Source: Chloroflexota bacterium (GTDB taxonomy: Bacteria > Chloroflexota > Anaerolineae > Anaerolineales > Villigracilaceae). Taken from it: a DNA stretch of 64,000 bases. The stretch spans positions 1 through 64,000 of the forward strand of contig JAKAKJ010000084.1 of NCBI GenBank assembly GCA_021824575.1, given 5' to 3'. Position 1 is the first letter of the stretch. Every line of letters begins with the position of its first letter. Of the stretch, positions 37,117 through 46,494 are shown one piece after another. The notes beneath the pieces are model-generated. The model was given only the letters and a program-made list of their open reading frames with translations, did no database searches and was not told where the DNA came from. Made by a program: the position numbers and the translations under genes.

Positions 37117-37740
37117 CTACTTTAATAACGCTTCGACGCGAGCCACGACCATGTCCAGCGCGGCAGCATTGAATCCGCCCTCGGGGATGATGACGTCTGC
37201 ATAGCGCTTGGACGGTTCGACAAATTCCAGATGCATGGGCCGCACCGTGGCCAGATATTGCTTGATGACGGATTCCGTCGTGCGGCCCCGTTCGCTGATA
37301 TCCCGTTCCAGGCGGCGGATGAAACGCAGGTCGGCATCTGTATCCACAAAAATTTTAACATCGAAAAGGTCGCGCAAAGCCGCTTCTATGAAAATCAAAA
37401 TACCTTCAACCAAAATCACACGATGCGGTGAAATGGTAAAGGTCTTTCCAGTGCGGCTGTCCGTTGAGAAATCATAGATTGGAACCTCGACCGGCCTGCC
37501 TTCCCGAAGCGCAATGATATGTTTAATGAGCAGTTCCGTTTCGAGTGAATCGGGATGGTCGAAATTTACCGCCGCATGCTGAGTGGGAGGCAATCCGCTT
37601 AAATCTTTGTAATACGAATCGTGCTGGAGAAATGCGATGCGGTCCGCGCCGACGCGATTTAGAATTGTCTGAGCCACGGTGGTTTTGCCTGAACCGGATC
37701 CACCCGCAATGCCGATGACCAATGGATCGGGATGCTTCAT
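37117..37740 (-). CDS. udk: Uridine kinase
   Basis: VIGIAGGSGSGKTTVAQTIL, DSYYKDLS, NFDHPDSLETELLIKHI, RRLERDISERGRTTESVIKQYLATVRPMHLEFVEPSKRYADVIIPEGG. Confidence 0.95.
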   Translation of the reverse strand: MKHPDPLVIGIAGGSGSGKTTVAQTILNRVGADRIAFLQHDSYYKDLSGLPPTQHAAVNFDHPDSLETELLIKHIIALREGRPVEVPIYDFSTDSRTGKTFTISPHRVILVEGILIFIEAALRDLFDVKIFVDTDADLRFIRRLERDISERGRTTESVIKQYLATVRPMHLEFVEPSKRYADVIIPEGGFNAAALDMVVARVEALLK

Positions 37741-37762
37741 AATATTGAATTATACCTGTGAA

Positions 37763-37792
37763 AAAATTCCTCTCCGACCGGAGAGGAATTTT
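37763..37792. terminator. Hairpin terminator downstream of degV-like gene
   Basis: AAAATTCCTCTCC-gacc-GGAGAGGAATTTT. Confidence 0.85.
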
Positions 37793-37796
37793 CTGT

Positions 37797-38651
37797 TTAC
37801 ATGCCTGCTAAAAACACAAGGCCAACGGTGCCTGGCCCGGCATGTACGCCGACCACCGGACTGACTGAAGAGAGCACGCTTTCCACAGCATTGAACTCTT
37901 TGCTTGCCTTGTTGAGCAGAGCGCGGGCTTCTTGTTCTGCGTTGGCATGAAGCGTTGCGATTCGAATATTGCTCTTGCCCCTCAATTTTTCGGATGCAAG
38001 TTCAAGCACGCGATCCAGTGCCTTGGGTTTTGTGCGGACGCGATCTTCGGCTTCAACCCGGCCATCCTTGATGGCAAGAATCGGTTTCAGGTTTAGCGCA
38101 GAACCAATGAAACGCGCTCCACCGCCGATGCGCCCGCCTCGGTGCAGGAATTCGAGCGTATCCACCGCAAAATAGACCCCAGTTTGCTCGCGCCCTTTCT
38201 CGACCAACGCTTTGCATTCGGCCAGATTCGCGCCTTGTTCCGCAGCGCGCGCCGCGGCCAGAACGAGAAATCCCATTGCCATCGCAGTGGTGTTGCTGTC
38301 AACGAGCGCGACTTTTTCGGCAGCAGAACCCAGTGCTTCGCGTCCTTGAAGGGCGGATTGCATGGTCCCGGAAAGCTTGCCTGAAATAAAGACTCCCAAA
38401 ACGTCACAGCCCTTGTCAATTAAGTCTTGAAAGGTATGCTGCATGGTTACAACCGAAACCTGCGATGTGGTCGGCATGGTTTTGCTGGTCTTGAGCCTTG
38501 CATAGAATTCATCGGGTTGGATATCAACGCCGTCCTGATAAGTTTGATCTCCCCATACAAGGATTTGCGGTGCGACGGTGATATCGTATTGCTTGACAAG
38601 GCTCGCGGGGATGTAAGCAGTACTATCCGTAACAAGCGCAATTTTTGCCAT
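37797..38651 (-). CDS. DegV family (fatty-acid-binding) protein
   Basis: IALVTDSTAYIPASLV, TSQVSVVTMQHTFQDLIDKG, SGKLSGTMQSAL, HRGGRIGGGARFIGSALNLKPIL. Confidence 0.95.
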   Translation of the reverse strand: MAKIALVTDSTAYIPASLVKQYDITVAPQILVWGDQTYQDGVDIQPDEFYARLKTSKTMPTTSQVSVVTMQHTFQDLIDKGCDVLGVFISGKLSGTMQSALQGREALGSAAEKVALVDSNTTAMAMGFLVLAAARAAEQGANLAECKALVEKGREQTGVYFAVDTLEFLHRGGRIGGGARFIGSALNLKPILAIKDGRVEAEDRVRTKPKALDRVLELASEKLRGKSNIRIATLHANAEQEARALLNKASKEFNAVESVLSSVSPVVGVHAGPGTVGLVFLAGM

Positions 38652-38812
38652 GAAGCCCTCCCGGGATAGGAATATTTGGATATAGAAACACCGCCAGCGA
38701 TGAACGGTTGCACGAGGAAAGTTGCGGTTTGGTCGTTATGATATAATCATTGTAACAGTCGCCATCGCAGCAAGCGGCAGGATAGCAAAGATTTGCATCG
38801 AGGAGTCTTCCG

Positions 38813-39883
38813 TTGGCCTTCAACCCAATAAACTGGCTGTTAGGCCTGTTCTCATTAGACATTGCCATTGATCTGGGCACCGCGAACACCCTTGTTCACG
38901 TGCGCGGCAAAGGTATCGTTATTAATGAACCATCCTGGGTGACCATTGACAAAAGATCACGCCTGCCTCTGGCAATAGGTTTGGAGGCAAAAGAAATGGT
39001 TGGCCGAACTCCGGGCAATGTTATGGTTGTGCGCCCGGTGCGGGATGGCGTTATTTCCGAGTTTGATGTGACGCAGGTCATGCTGGAATATTTTATCGGA
39101 AAAGTTCACGAACAGAGCGTGGTTCCATTGCCGCGCCCGCGCGTCGTCTGTGGAATCCCAACCGGTGTGACGGAAGTGGAGAAGCGCGCGGTGTACGACG
39201 CGGTGATGGCGTCGGGGGCGCGCCAAGCCATGCTGATCGAGGAGCCGATTGCGTCGGCGCTGGGAGCGGGTCTGCCGATTGGTGAGATTCGCGGCTCAAT
39301 GGTGGTGGACATCGGCGGCGGCACAACCGAAGTCGCGGTGATGTCCATCGGCGGTGTGGTGGCATCGCGTTCGCTGCGTGTCGCGGGCGATGAAATGGAT
39401 CAAGATATCGTCCAGTATTTGCGGAATAAATATAACCTGTTGATTGGCGAAGGCGTGGCCGAACAGGTGAAGTGGAAGATTGGTTCGGCGTATCCGCTCC
39501 AGCCGGAGAAAACGATGGAAGTCCGCGGGCGCAATTTGGTTACCGGTTTGCCGGAGACAGTCGAAGTCTCATCTGTTGAAATCCGCGAGGCGCTGGCAGG
39601 CTCGGTGCAGGTGATCATTGACACCGTCCGGGATGCGCTGGATGAAATCCCGCCTGAGATCGTTGCAGATTTGATGGACATCGGAATCTGTCTGGCTGGC
39701 GGCGGCGCGCTGCTTCAGGGATTGGCCGATCGTTTGACGGATGAATTGAAACTGCGCGTCTGGGTGGCGGAAGACCCGCTGACTTGCGTGGCCCGCGGCG
39801 CGGCAGCCGTCTATGAAGACATCGATCACCTGAGCCGTTATCTGGTCGGTTTGGAGCGCGGCAGCACGCGTCATGGCGCTTAA
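38813..39883 (+). CDS. mreB: Rod shape-determining protein MreB
   Basis: SLDIAIDLGTANTLVHVRGKGIVINEPSWV, VVDIGGGTTEVAVMSIGGVV, LAGGGALLQGLADRL. Confidence 0.97.
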   Translation: MAFNPINWLLGLFSLDIAIDLGTANTLVHVRGKGIVINEPSWVTIDKRSRLPLAIGLEAKEMVGRTPGNVMVVRPVRDGVISEFDVTQVMLEYFIGKVHEQSVVPLPRPRVVCGIPTGVTEVEKRAVYDAVMASGARQAMLIEEPIASALGAGLPIGEIRGSMVVDIGGGTTEVAVMSIGGVVASRSLRVAGDEMDQDIVQYLRNKYNLLIGEGVAEQVKWKIGSAYPLQPEKTMEVRGRNLVTGLPETVEVSSVEIREALAGSVQVIIDTVRDALDEIPPEIVADLMDIGICLAGGGALLQGLADRLTDELKLRVWVAEDPLTCVARGAAAVYEDIDHLSRYLVGLERGSTRHGA

Positions 39884-39922
39884 CGCGCGCTCATTTTCGT
39901 TTGTTATAAGTACGTTCAAAGA

Positions 39923-40768
39923 ATGAAAGATCTGTTATCTCGCACATTGCAAACGAGCATCATCTTTTTGGTTGTTGGGGGAATTCTTGTGCTGGCGTTC
40001 GGCGGTTTTTTCAGTTCAGCATCAAATCAACTTACAGGCGGTTTCGTTTCCGCGCAGACCTGGTTTGCAACCCGGTACCAGGCTATTCAGCAATTTCTGG
40101 CGGCGCCGCGCGATATTGCCACTCTGCGTACGCGCAACACCGAACTCGAAGCGCAAGTCGCGCAGCTACAGGCGCAGGTGATCAACCTGCAGCAGGCTGT
40201 GAACCAGACTCAAATACTTTCTGCGCTGGTTAATTTTTCGCGCACGAATCCAGAAAACAGTTATGTAGCCGCGTCGGTCATTGGCCGCGATCCAAGTCCG
40301 TTTCTTCATTACGTGATCATCAATCAAGGTTCGAATGGAGGCATTCAGCGCGGCATGCCCGTTGTGACGAGTGACGGCTTGGTGGGCCGCGTGGACGCGG
40401 TGATCGCGGACGCGGCTCGCGTTCAGTTGATAACAGATCCGGCTTCGTCTGTAAATGTCCATCTCAAGAACGCGAATACGGATGCCATGCTGCAAGGCTC
40501 CGTCACCGGTGATCTTTCATTGGATTTGATTTCGCAGGATGCCACAGTTGAACCGGGCGATCTGATTCTGACTTCGGGATTGGGAGGCGGCTTTCCTCCC
40601 GATTTGATTGTCGGACAGGTCGTTAATATCCATAAATTGCCCGCTGAATTATTCCAACAGGCAACGGTTCAGCCCTCGGTGGATTTCAGCCGCCTTCAAA
40701 TTGTCTTGATTATTACCAATTTTCAGTCGGTTGATGTTACTCCGCTGATCCCGACCACCACTCCCTGA
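39923..40768 (+). CDS. mreC: Rod shape-determining protein MreC
   Basis: Single N-terminal TM, coiled coil, VIGRDPSPFLHYVIINQGSNGGIQRGMPVVTSDGLVGRV, GDLILTSGLGGGFPPDLIVGQV. Confidence 0.93.
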   Translation: MKDLLSRTLQTSIIFLVVGGILVLAFGGFFSSASNQLTGGFVSAQTWFATRYQAIQQFLAAPRDIATLRTRNTELEAQVAQLQAQVINLQQAVNQTQILSALVNFSRTNPENSYVAASVIGRDPSPFLHYVIINQGSNGGIQRGMPVVTSDGLVGRVDAVIADAARVQLITDPASSVNVHLKNANTDAMLQGSVTGDLSLDLISQDATVEPGDLILTSGLGGGFPPDLIVGQVVNIHKLPAELFQQATVQPSVDFSRLQIVLIITNFQSVDVTPLIPTTTP

Positions 40769-40769
40769 T

Positions 40770-41270
40770 ATGCGTAACGCGATTGCTCTTCCACTGCTTG
40801 GTCTGGCTGTGATTTTGCAGTCGGCGATCGTCAGCCAATTCTCCCTGTTATCTGGTTATGCTGACCTGCTGCTTGTGATCCTCGCGGCGTGGGCTTTGCA
40901 GGAAGGCGTTACGACTGCGTTCCATTGGGCCTTTCTTGCCAGCATCATGGTCAGTTTTGCGTCCCATCTTCCGTGGTTCATCTATTTGCTGGGATATTGC
41001 GGCGTGGTGTTCCTGGCCCTCGCGCTTCAACGCAGGGTATGGCAGGCGCCGCTGCTGGCGATGTTCAGTGTGACTTTTTTGGGAACTTTGTTCATGCACC
41101 TTTTATCATTCGCATATTTGCGCCTCTCCGGGGACAATTTACCATTCAGCGACTCAATGGGCTCGATCACGCTGCCCAGCATTTTGCTGAACTTGCTGCT
41201 GGCCATTCCAATTTTTGGAATGATGCGTGACCTGGCGCATTGGGTATTTCCGTCCATGGAGGAACGATGA
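40770..41270 (+). CDS. mreD: Rod shape-determining protein MreD
   Basis: Small multi-TM protein directly downstream of mreC. Confidence 0.85.
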   Translation: MRNAIALPLLGLAVILQSAIVSQFSLLSGYADLLLVILAAWALQEGVTTAFHWAFLASIMVSFASHLPWFIYLLGYCGVVFLALALQRRVWQAPLLAMFSVTFLGTLFMHLLSFAYLRLSGDNLPFSDSMGSITLPSILLNLLLAIPIFGMMRDLAHWVFPSMEER

Positions 41271-43540
41271 CTTCACCTGCTGTGCCGCGTTCGTCTCGCT
41301 TCGAGACGTGGCGGTTGTTCGTGGTTTATGGTGTGATCTTTATTGTGCTGGTTGTCCTGCTTGGAAAACTTTTGTCCTTGCAGGTTCTTGGCAGTCAAAA
41401 TTGGATTGATGCGGCAGTTGCCAATTACACAAAGGAGATCAGCCTGCCGGCCGCCCGCGGCATCATCTATGACCGCAATGGTTATGTGCTGGCCCGCAAT
41501 GTTGCTTCCTATAATGTCACGATCATCCCGGCCAATTTGCCGGATGATACTGCTGATATCCAACGCATCTATCGCGATATTTCGACTCTTACTGGAATTC
41601 CGGTGAATAGCGGAACGGTTGAGCAGGCAAAATTGTATGCGCCGTGCGTGGAGGGACCGGGCATCAGCCAGTTGGTTGACCTTGGCGATTCGATCGCTCC
41701 ATACAGCCCGGTTGAAATCAAATGCAATGTTGATGAAAACGTTGCGCGGCTCATCCAGGAACACGAGTCAGATTGGCCGGGAGTCGGCATCGAAGTTAAC
41801 CCGATCCGGGATTACCCGACCGGTTCCCTGACCGCCGATGTGATCGGATATCTCGGCCCGATTCCGGCCATCCTCGAGCCAGAGTTGACCGCACGAGGCT
41901 TTGTTGCCAACCGCGACAAATATGGCTACGCAGGAATTGAACTGTCGCTTCAAGATGTTCTGGCTGGGCAGAATGGCAAACGTGTTGTCCAAGTTGATGT
42001 GGCGGGGCAGGAAATCCGAAATTTGCAACCCCCGATTGCTGCTCAACCCGGTTATAACGTCAGCCTGACGATTGACACGCGCCTTCAGCAAGCTGCTGAG
42101 GCTTCCCTCCTGCGCGAGATCAATTATTGGAATACTTACTTCTATGGGAATACCGGACAAATTCGCATTTCCAGCGGCGTGGTCATGGCGATGAATCCAA
42201 AAACCGGTGAAATCCTCGCGATGGTTTCGTATCCAACGTATCAAAACAATCGCATGGCGCGTTTCATTCCCTATACTTACTACCAGCAATTGAGCCAGGA
42301 TCCGCGTCACCCACTCTTGAACAATACCATTCAAAGTGAATATCCGCCCGGCTCGACGTTTAAACTCGCTGCCGCTAATGGCGTGTTAAACGAGGGCGTT
42401 ATCTCAAGCCCGAACCAGATTATTAATGCGCCTGGCCAGATTGAATTGTGCAATGTATACACACCGAATGAGCCGTGTGGGCCGAACAATATGCACCCAT
42501 TTGTGGATTGGATTTACGACACCGATCCGGCAGGCTTCGGACAAATTGATTTCTATCATTGCATTGCCTATTCCAGCGATGTCTGCTTCTATAAGTTGGG
42601 CGGCGGATTTGGAACCGAAATTCCCAATGGCGGCTTGGGCATTTTCCGGCTCGGAGAATATGCGCGGGCGCTCGGCTACGGTGCGCCTTCCGGAATTGAA
42701 TTACCCGGCGAGGCCAGTGGTTTGATCCCAGACCCGAAATGGAAGCGTATTACACAAGGTGAAAACTGGTCAACCGGTGACACCTACATCGCGACAGTCG
42801 GTCAGGGATACGTGCTGGCGACTCCGCTGCAGGTGCTGATGTCCGGTGAGACGATGGCGAACAGCGGCAAGTTAATGCAGCCTACCATTGTCCGCCAGAT
42901 CACCGACAGCGCGGGCAATGTTCAGACGGTGTGGTACAGCCCGAGCGATCTGACGCAGTGGGTGCCTCATCAGTCTGTTGACGCGCAAGGCAACGTTCAC
43001 CAGGATTGGCAAAAACTGGGAGATGGTACGATCGCGAATCAACTGCCGGCTGGAAGTTATCAAATCTCGCCGTTTGTCCCGAACATGAAATGGGATATTA
43101 CCAAAGATCCTCGCATCGGCACTTTTACCTGTGAGGCTGGAAACTGCATTCCAACCGGTCAATATAAGACCGTTGCTCCCAGCGTTGTGAAAGATGTGCA
43201 GGCGGGAATGCGGCTGGCCGTCACAGACCCGCGCGGGACTTTGCATGCCGCTTTTGTAACGGATTATCCGTTGCCTATTGCCGTGGCCGGGAAGACCGGA
43301 ACCGCTGAATACTGCGATGATGTGGCGCTCGCGGCCAATCGCTGTCAATATGGTCAATGGCCCTCGCATGGATGGACTCTGGCGTACGCGCCTTATGAAA
43401 ATCCAGAAATCGTTGTCGCTGCGTTCATGTACAATGGCGGCGAAGGCGCTGTCGTGGCGGCTCCGGTTGTAGCTCGCGTCATGCAGGCTTATTTTGCGCT
43501 GAAATCCATCGACCAGGCGAATGCCACCGGCGGCGGATAA
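41267..43540 (+). CDS. mrdA: Penicillin-binding protein 2
   Basis: AARGIIYDRNGYVLARN, YPPGSTFKLAA (SxxK), YSSDVCFYKLG, AGKTGTAEY. Confidence 0.94.
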   Translation: MTSPAVPRSSRFETWRLFVVYGVIFIVLVVLLGKLLSLQVLGSQNWIDAAVANYTKEISLPAARGIIYDRNGYVLARNVASYNVTIIPANLPDDTADIQRIYRDISTLTGIPVNSGTVEQAKLYAPCVEGPGISQLVDLGDSIAPYSPVEIKCNVDENVARLIQEHESDWPGVGIEVNPIRDYPTGSLTADVIGYLGPIPAILEPELTARGFVANRDKYGYAGIELSLQDVLAGQNGKRVVQVDVAGQEIRNLQPPIAAQPGYNVSLTIDTRLQQAAEASLLREINYWNTYFYGNTGQIRISSGVVMAMNPKTGEILAMVSYPTYQNNRMARFIPYTYYQQLSQDPRHPLLNNTIQSEYPPGSTFKLAAANGVLNEGVISSPNQIINAPGQIELCNVYTPNEPCGPNNMHPFVDWIYDTDPAGFGQIDFYHCIAYSSDVCFYKLGGGFGTEIPNGGLGIFRLGEYARALGYGAPSGIELPGEASGLIPDPKWKRITQGENWSTGDTYIATVGQGYVLATPLQVLMSGETMANSGKLMQPTIVRQITDSAGNVQTVWYSPSDLTQWVPHQSVDAQGNVHQDWQKLGDGTIANQLPAGSYQISPFVPNMKWDITKDPRIGTFTCEAGNCIPTGQYKTVAPSVVKDVQAGMRLAVTDPRGTLHAAFVTDYPLPIAVAGKTGTAEYCDDVALAANRCQYGQWPSHGWTLAYAPYENPEIVVAAFMYNGGEGAVVAAPVVARVMQAYFALKSIDQANATGGG

Positions 43541-43605
43541 AGACTCATAGCGATTTTTATGGCAAGAGCGGGGATGCACATGCTATAATCTGTCGCAACT
43601 ACCGG

Positions 43606-44295
43606 ATGAATGAAATAGATTCACTGATTCAAATCAAAGGATTGCGGGACAGCCTGCTGGTTTCTGTGGCCGAAGCTTCATGGGAGGAACAGCGCGCCGC
43701 GCTGTTGTCACAGATCGACGCACGCCAGGCTTTCTTCCATGGAGCGCGTTTGGCGCTGGATGTCGGCACGCAGATTGTCAAAGTCAATGAATTGGTTGAA
43801 TTGCGCGACCGCCTTTCAGAACGAAATGTTTCGTTATGGGCCGTGATCAGCGAATCGCCGACCACGGAAAACACGGCCCAGCTTCTCGGCCTAGCGACTC
43901 GAATCTCCAAGCCGCAGCCCGAAGATACGCGTCAATTCGCGGTTCAGGACCTTGGCGAAGGGACCGCGCTTTTTGTGAACCGGACTCTTCGCTCCGGCAC
44001 GCGAATCGAATTTGAAAGTCATGTGGTAGTGCTCGGAGATGTGAACCCCGGCGCGGAAATTGTGGCCGAAGGAAACGTGATCGTGTGGGGACGATTGCGC
44101 GGCGCTGTCCATGCCGGTTCGAAAGGGAATGAAAGCGCGGTTGTGTGTGCGCTCGATTTTATGCCGATGCGTTTGCAAATTGCGGAAGACGCGATGAACG
44201 TTGCAGGTCGGAAAGAGACCGGTAGGCCCGAAATGGCTTTTATTCAGGATCAAAAGGTCATCATTGAACCCTGGCAACCGGGGAGTACAGGATAA
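43606..44295 (+). CDS. minC: Septum site-determining protein MinC
   Basis: NRTLRSGTRIEFESHVVVLGDVNPGAEIVAEGNVIVWGRLRGAVHAGSKGNESAVVCAL. Confidence 0.93.
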   Translation: MNEIDSLIQIKGLRDSLLVSVAEASWEEQRAALLSQIDARQAFFHGARLALDVGTQIVKVNELVELRDRLSERNVSLWAVISESPTTENTAQLLGLATRISKPQPEDTRQFAVQDLGEGTALFVNRTLRSGTRIEFESHVVVLGDVNPGAEIVAEGNVIVWGRLRGAVHAGSKGNESAVVCALDFMPMRLQIAEDAMNVAGRKETGRPEMAFIQDQKVIIEPWQPGSTG

Positions 44296-44298
44296 CCC

Positions 44299-45102
44299 AT
44301 GACAGCTCAAGTAATCACGATCTCATCCGGGAAAGGCGGCGTTGGCAAGACAACGACCGTGGCGAATCTTGCTGTGGCCTTGGCGGCGGACGGTGCGAAA
44401 GTCGTTTGCATTGACGGCGACATCGGCCTGCGTAATCTTGATGTCGTCATGGGGTTGGAGAACCGCATCGTCTATGACATCGTGGATGTGATCGAGGGAC
44501 GCTGCAAACTGCGGCAGGCAATGATCCGTGATAAACACCTGACGGAGTTGTACCTGATCCCAGCGGCTCAAACGCGGGACAAGAATGCGGTCTCGCCGTC
44601 CGACATGACGCGCCTGTGCAACGAGCTTCGACCCGAAGTTGATTTCATCCTGATCGATTCTCCGGCAGGCATCGAGCGCGGGTTCCGCAATGCCATCGCA
44701 CCGGCGGACCGCGTTTTAGTGGTGACCAATCCCGAAGTCTCGGCGGTGCGCGACGCGGACCGCGTTGTTGGCATCCTCGAAGCGGAGGAAAAACGTCAAA
44801 CGGGGTTGATCATCAATCGCCTGAATCCTGTTCTGGTAAAACAGCACGACATGCTTTCCGCAAACGATGTGCTTGATTTGCTTGGTATTCAGTTGGTGGG
44901 AATTGTGCCTGAAGATGAGGGCGTCATTGTCAGCTCGAATCGGGGCGCGCCGGTTGCTCAAGACCCAAAGAGCCGCGCCGGACAGGCCTTTCGCAATATC
45001 GCCAAACGCATCAAGGGCGAGGATGTTCCGTTCATGGAATTCGGCAAACAGGACGGCTTGTGGGACCGCATCCAAAGGATGGCTGGAGGGAGGAAAGCAT
45101 GA
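44299..45102 (+). CDS. minD: Septum site-determining protein MinD
   Basis: VITISSGKGGVGKTTTVANLAVALAADGAKVVCIDGDIGLRNLDVVMGLENRIVYDIVDV. Confidence 0.98.
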   Translation: MTAQVITISSGKGGVGKTTTVANLAVALAADGAKVVCIDGDIGLRNLDVVMGLENRIVYDIVDVIEGRCKLRQAMIRDKHLTELYLIPAAQTRDKNAVSPSDMTRLCNELRPEVDFILIDSPAGIERGFRNAIAPADRVLVVTNPEVSAVRDADRVVGILEAEEKRQTGLIINRLNPVLVKQHDMLSANDVLDLLGIQLVGIVPEDEGVIVSSNRGAPVAQDPKSRAGQAFRNIAKRIKGEDVPFMEFGKQDGLWDRIQRMAGGRKA

Positions 45103-45353
45103 TGAAGTGGTTTGGACGCAAACCCAGCGCAGAAAGTGCGAAGGAACGTTTGCAGTTGGTTTTGATCCATGACCGCACGGCTTTGACACCGGCAGAGATG
45201 ACCGCGCTCAAAGATGAACTTCTGGCCGTCATCTCGCGTCACGTTGAGATTGATCCGGATGCTGTGCAAATCCAATTGGAACACGATGGCCGCACACAGC
45301 GGCTTTTGGCCGATATCCCATTGAGGAGCGTGTCACGCCGTCGCGCGGGATAG
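45099..45353 (+). CDS. minE: Cell division topological specificity factor MinE
   Basis: SAKERLQLVLIHDRTALTPAEMTALKDELLAVISRHVEIDPDAVQIQLE; ATGATGA overlap with minD. Confidence 0.93.
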   Translation: MMKWFGRKPSAESAKERLQLVLIHDRTALTPAEMTALKDELLAVISRHVEIDPDAVQIQLEHDGRTQRLLADIPLRSVSRRRAG

Positions 45354-45360
45354 AGTAAGT

Positions 45361-46458
45361 ATGCGCGGTCTTTCGTGGCGTAATTTCGATTTTTTGCTCT
45401 TCGGCGCGGTGATACTGGCCAGCGCGTTCGGGGCGATGATGATTCGTTCGGCCATTGCCGGGAATGAAACATTGGCTGGTTATGACACGCGCCAGGTTTA
45501 CTTTTCCCTGGCTGGTATCGCGGTCATTCTGCTTCTTGCCAGCATTGATTATCGTTATTGGCTTTCCATTCACTGGCCGATCTACATTGGCATCATGGTT
45601 TTTCTGATTACGCTCTCTGGACTCGGACAGGCGGCGTTTGGCGCACAGCGATGGTTCCAGGTTGGCACACTGTTTTTGCAGCCGACTGAATTTGCGAAGA
45701 TCGTAATCATTCTGGTGTTGGCGCGGTATTTCGAAAAGAGTCAGAATGATCCGCGCGATCTAAAGTGGCTGATAAAAAGTCTGTTATGGGTTTGGGGATT
45801 GGTTATTTGGATTTTGCTCCAGCCGAATCTATCCAATGTGATCGTGTCCATGGTGATTTGGGCGGGGCTGGTGTGGATGAGCGGTGTGCGGATCAAACAG
45901 ATCGTTATGCTGGGTCTGATTTTTCTGGTAGTTGCTGTCGTTGGCTTTCGTTTCCTGCAGCCGTATCAGCAGGCACGCGTCCTAAACTTTGTTCAGCCGG
46001 ATCAAAATGCCCGGCAGGGCGCAGTCTATAACGTTCAGCAGGCACTGATCGCGATCGGCTCCGGCGGATTGTTCGGCGAAGGGTACGGTCACGGGACACA
46101 GACACAGCTTCGTTTCCTGAAAGTCCGTCAAACGGATTTTATCTTCTCGGCGACTGCTGAAGAATTTGGGATGGTCGGCGCAATCATCATAATCCTGATC
46201 GAGGCGCTTATCATCTGGCGCTGTATTCGCGCCGCGCAGAAAGCGCGGGATGTTTCGGGTGCGATGATCGCAATGGGCGTTGCAATCCTGTTGTTCTTCC
46301 AGGGCGCGGCGAACATCGCGGTAAATTTGAATCTGATTCCTGTATCGGGATTGCCGCTGCCGTTCATCAGTTACGGTGGCTCCGGCTTGATGTCGTTGAT
46401 GATCGGCGTGGGACTTGTGGAAAGCGTCGTGATGCGTCACAAAGAGCTTGAATTCTAA
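45361..46458 (+). CDS. rodA: Peptidoglycan glycosyltransferase RodA
   Basis: FAKIVIILVLARYFE, GSGGLFGEGYGHGTQTQLRFLKVRQTDFIFSATAEEFGMVG, GLPLPFISYGGSGLMSLMIGVGLV. Confidence 0.95.
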   Translation: MRGLSWRNFDFLLFGAVILASAFGAMMIRSAIAGNETLAGYDTRQVYFSLAGIAVILLLASIDYRYWLSIHWPIYIGIMVFLITLSGLGQAAFGAQRWFQVGTLFLQPTEFAKIVIILVLARYFEKSQNDPRDLKWLIKSLLWVWGLVIWILLQPNLSNVIVSMVIWAGLVWMSGVRIKQIVMLGLIFLVVAVVGFRFLQPYQQARVLNFVQPDQNARQGAVYNVQQALIAIGSGGLFGEGYGHGTQTQLRFLKVRQTDFIFSATAEEFGMVGAIIIILIEALIIWRCIRAAQKARDVSGAMIAMGVAILLFFQGAANIAVNLNLIPVSGLPLPFISYGGSGLMSLMIGVGLVESVVMRHKELEF

Positions 46459-46494
46459 AAAATTTCTGCGTTTGCGAAATTAGAAAGGTATTGC

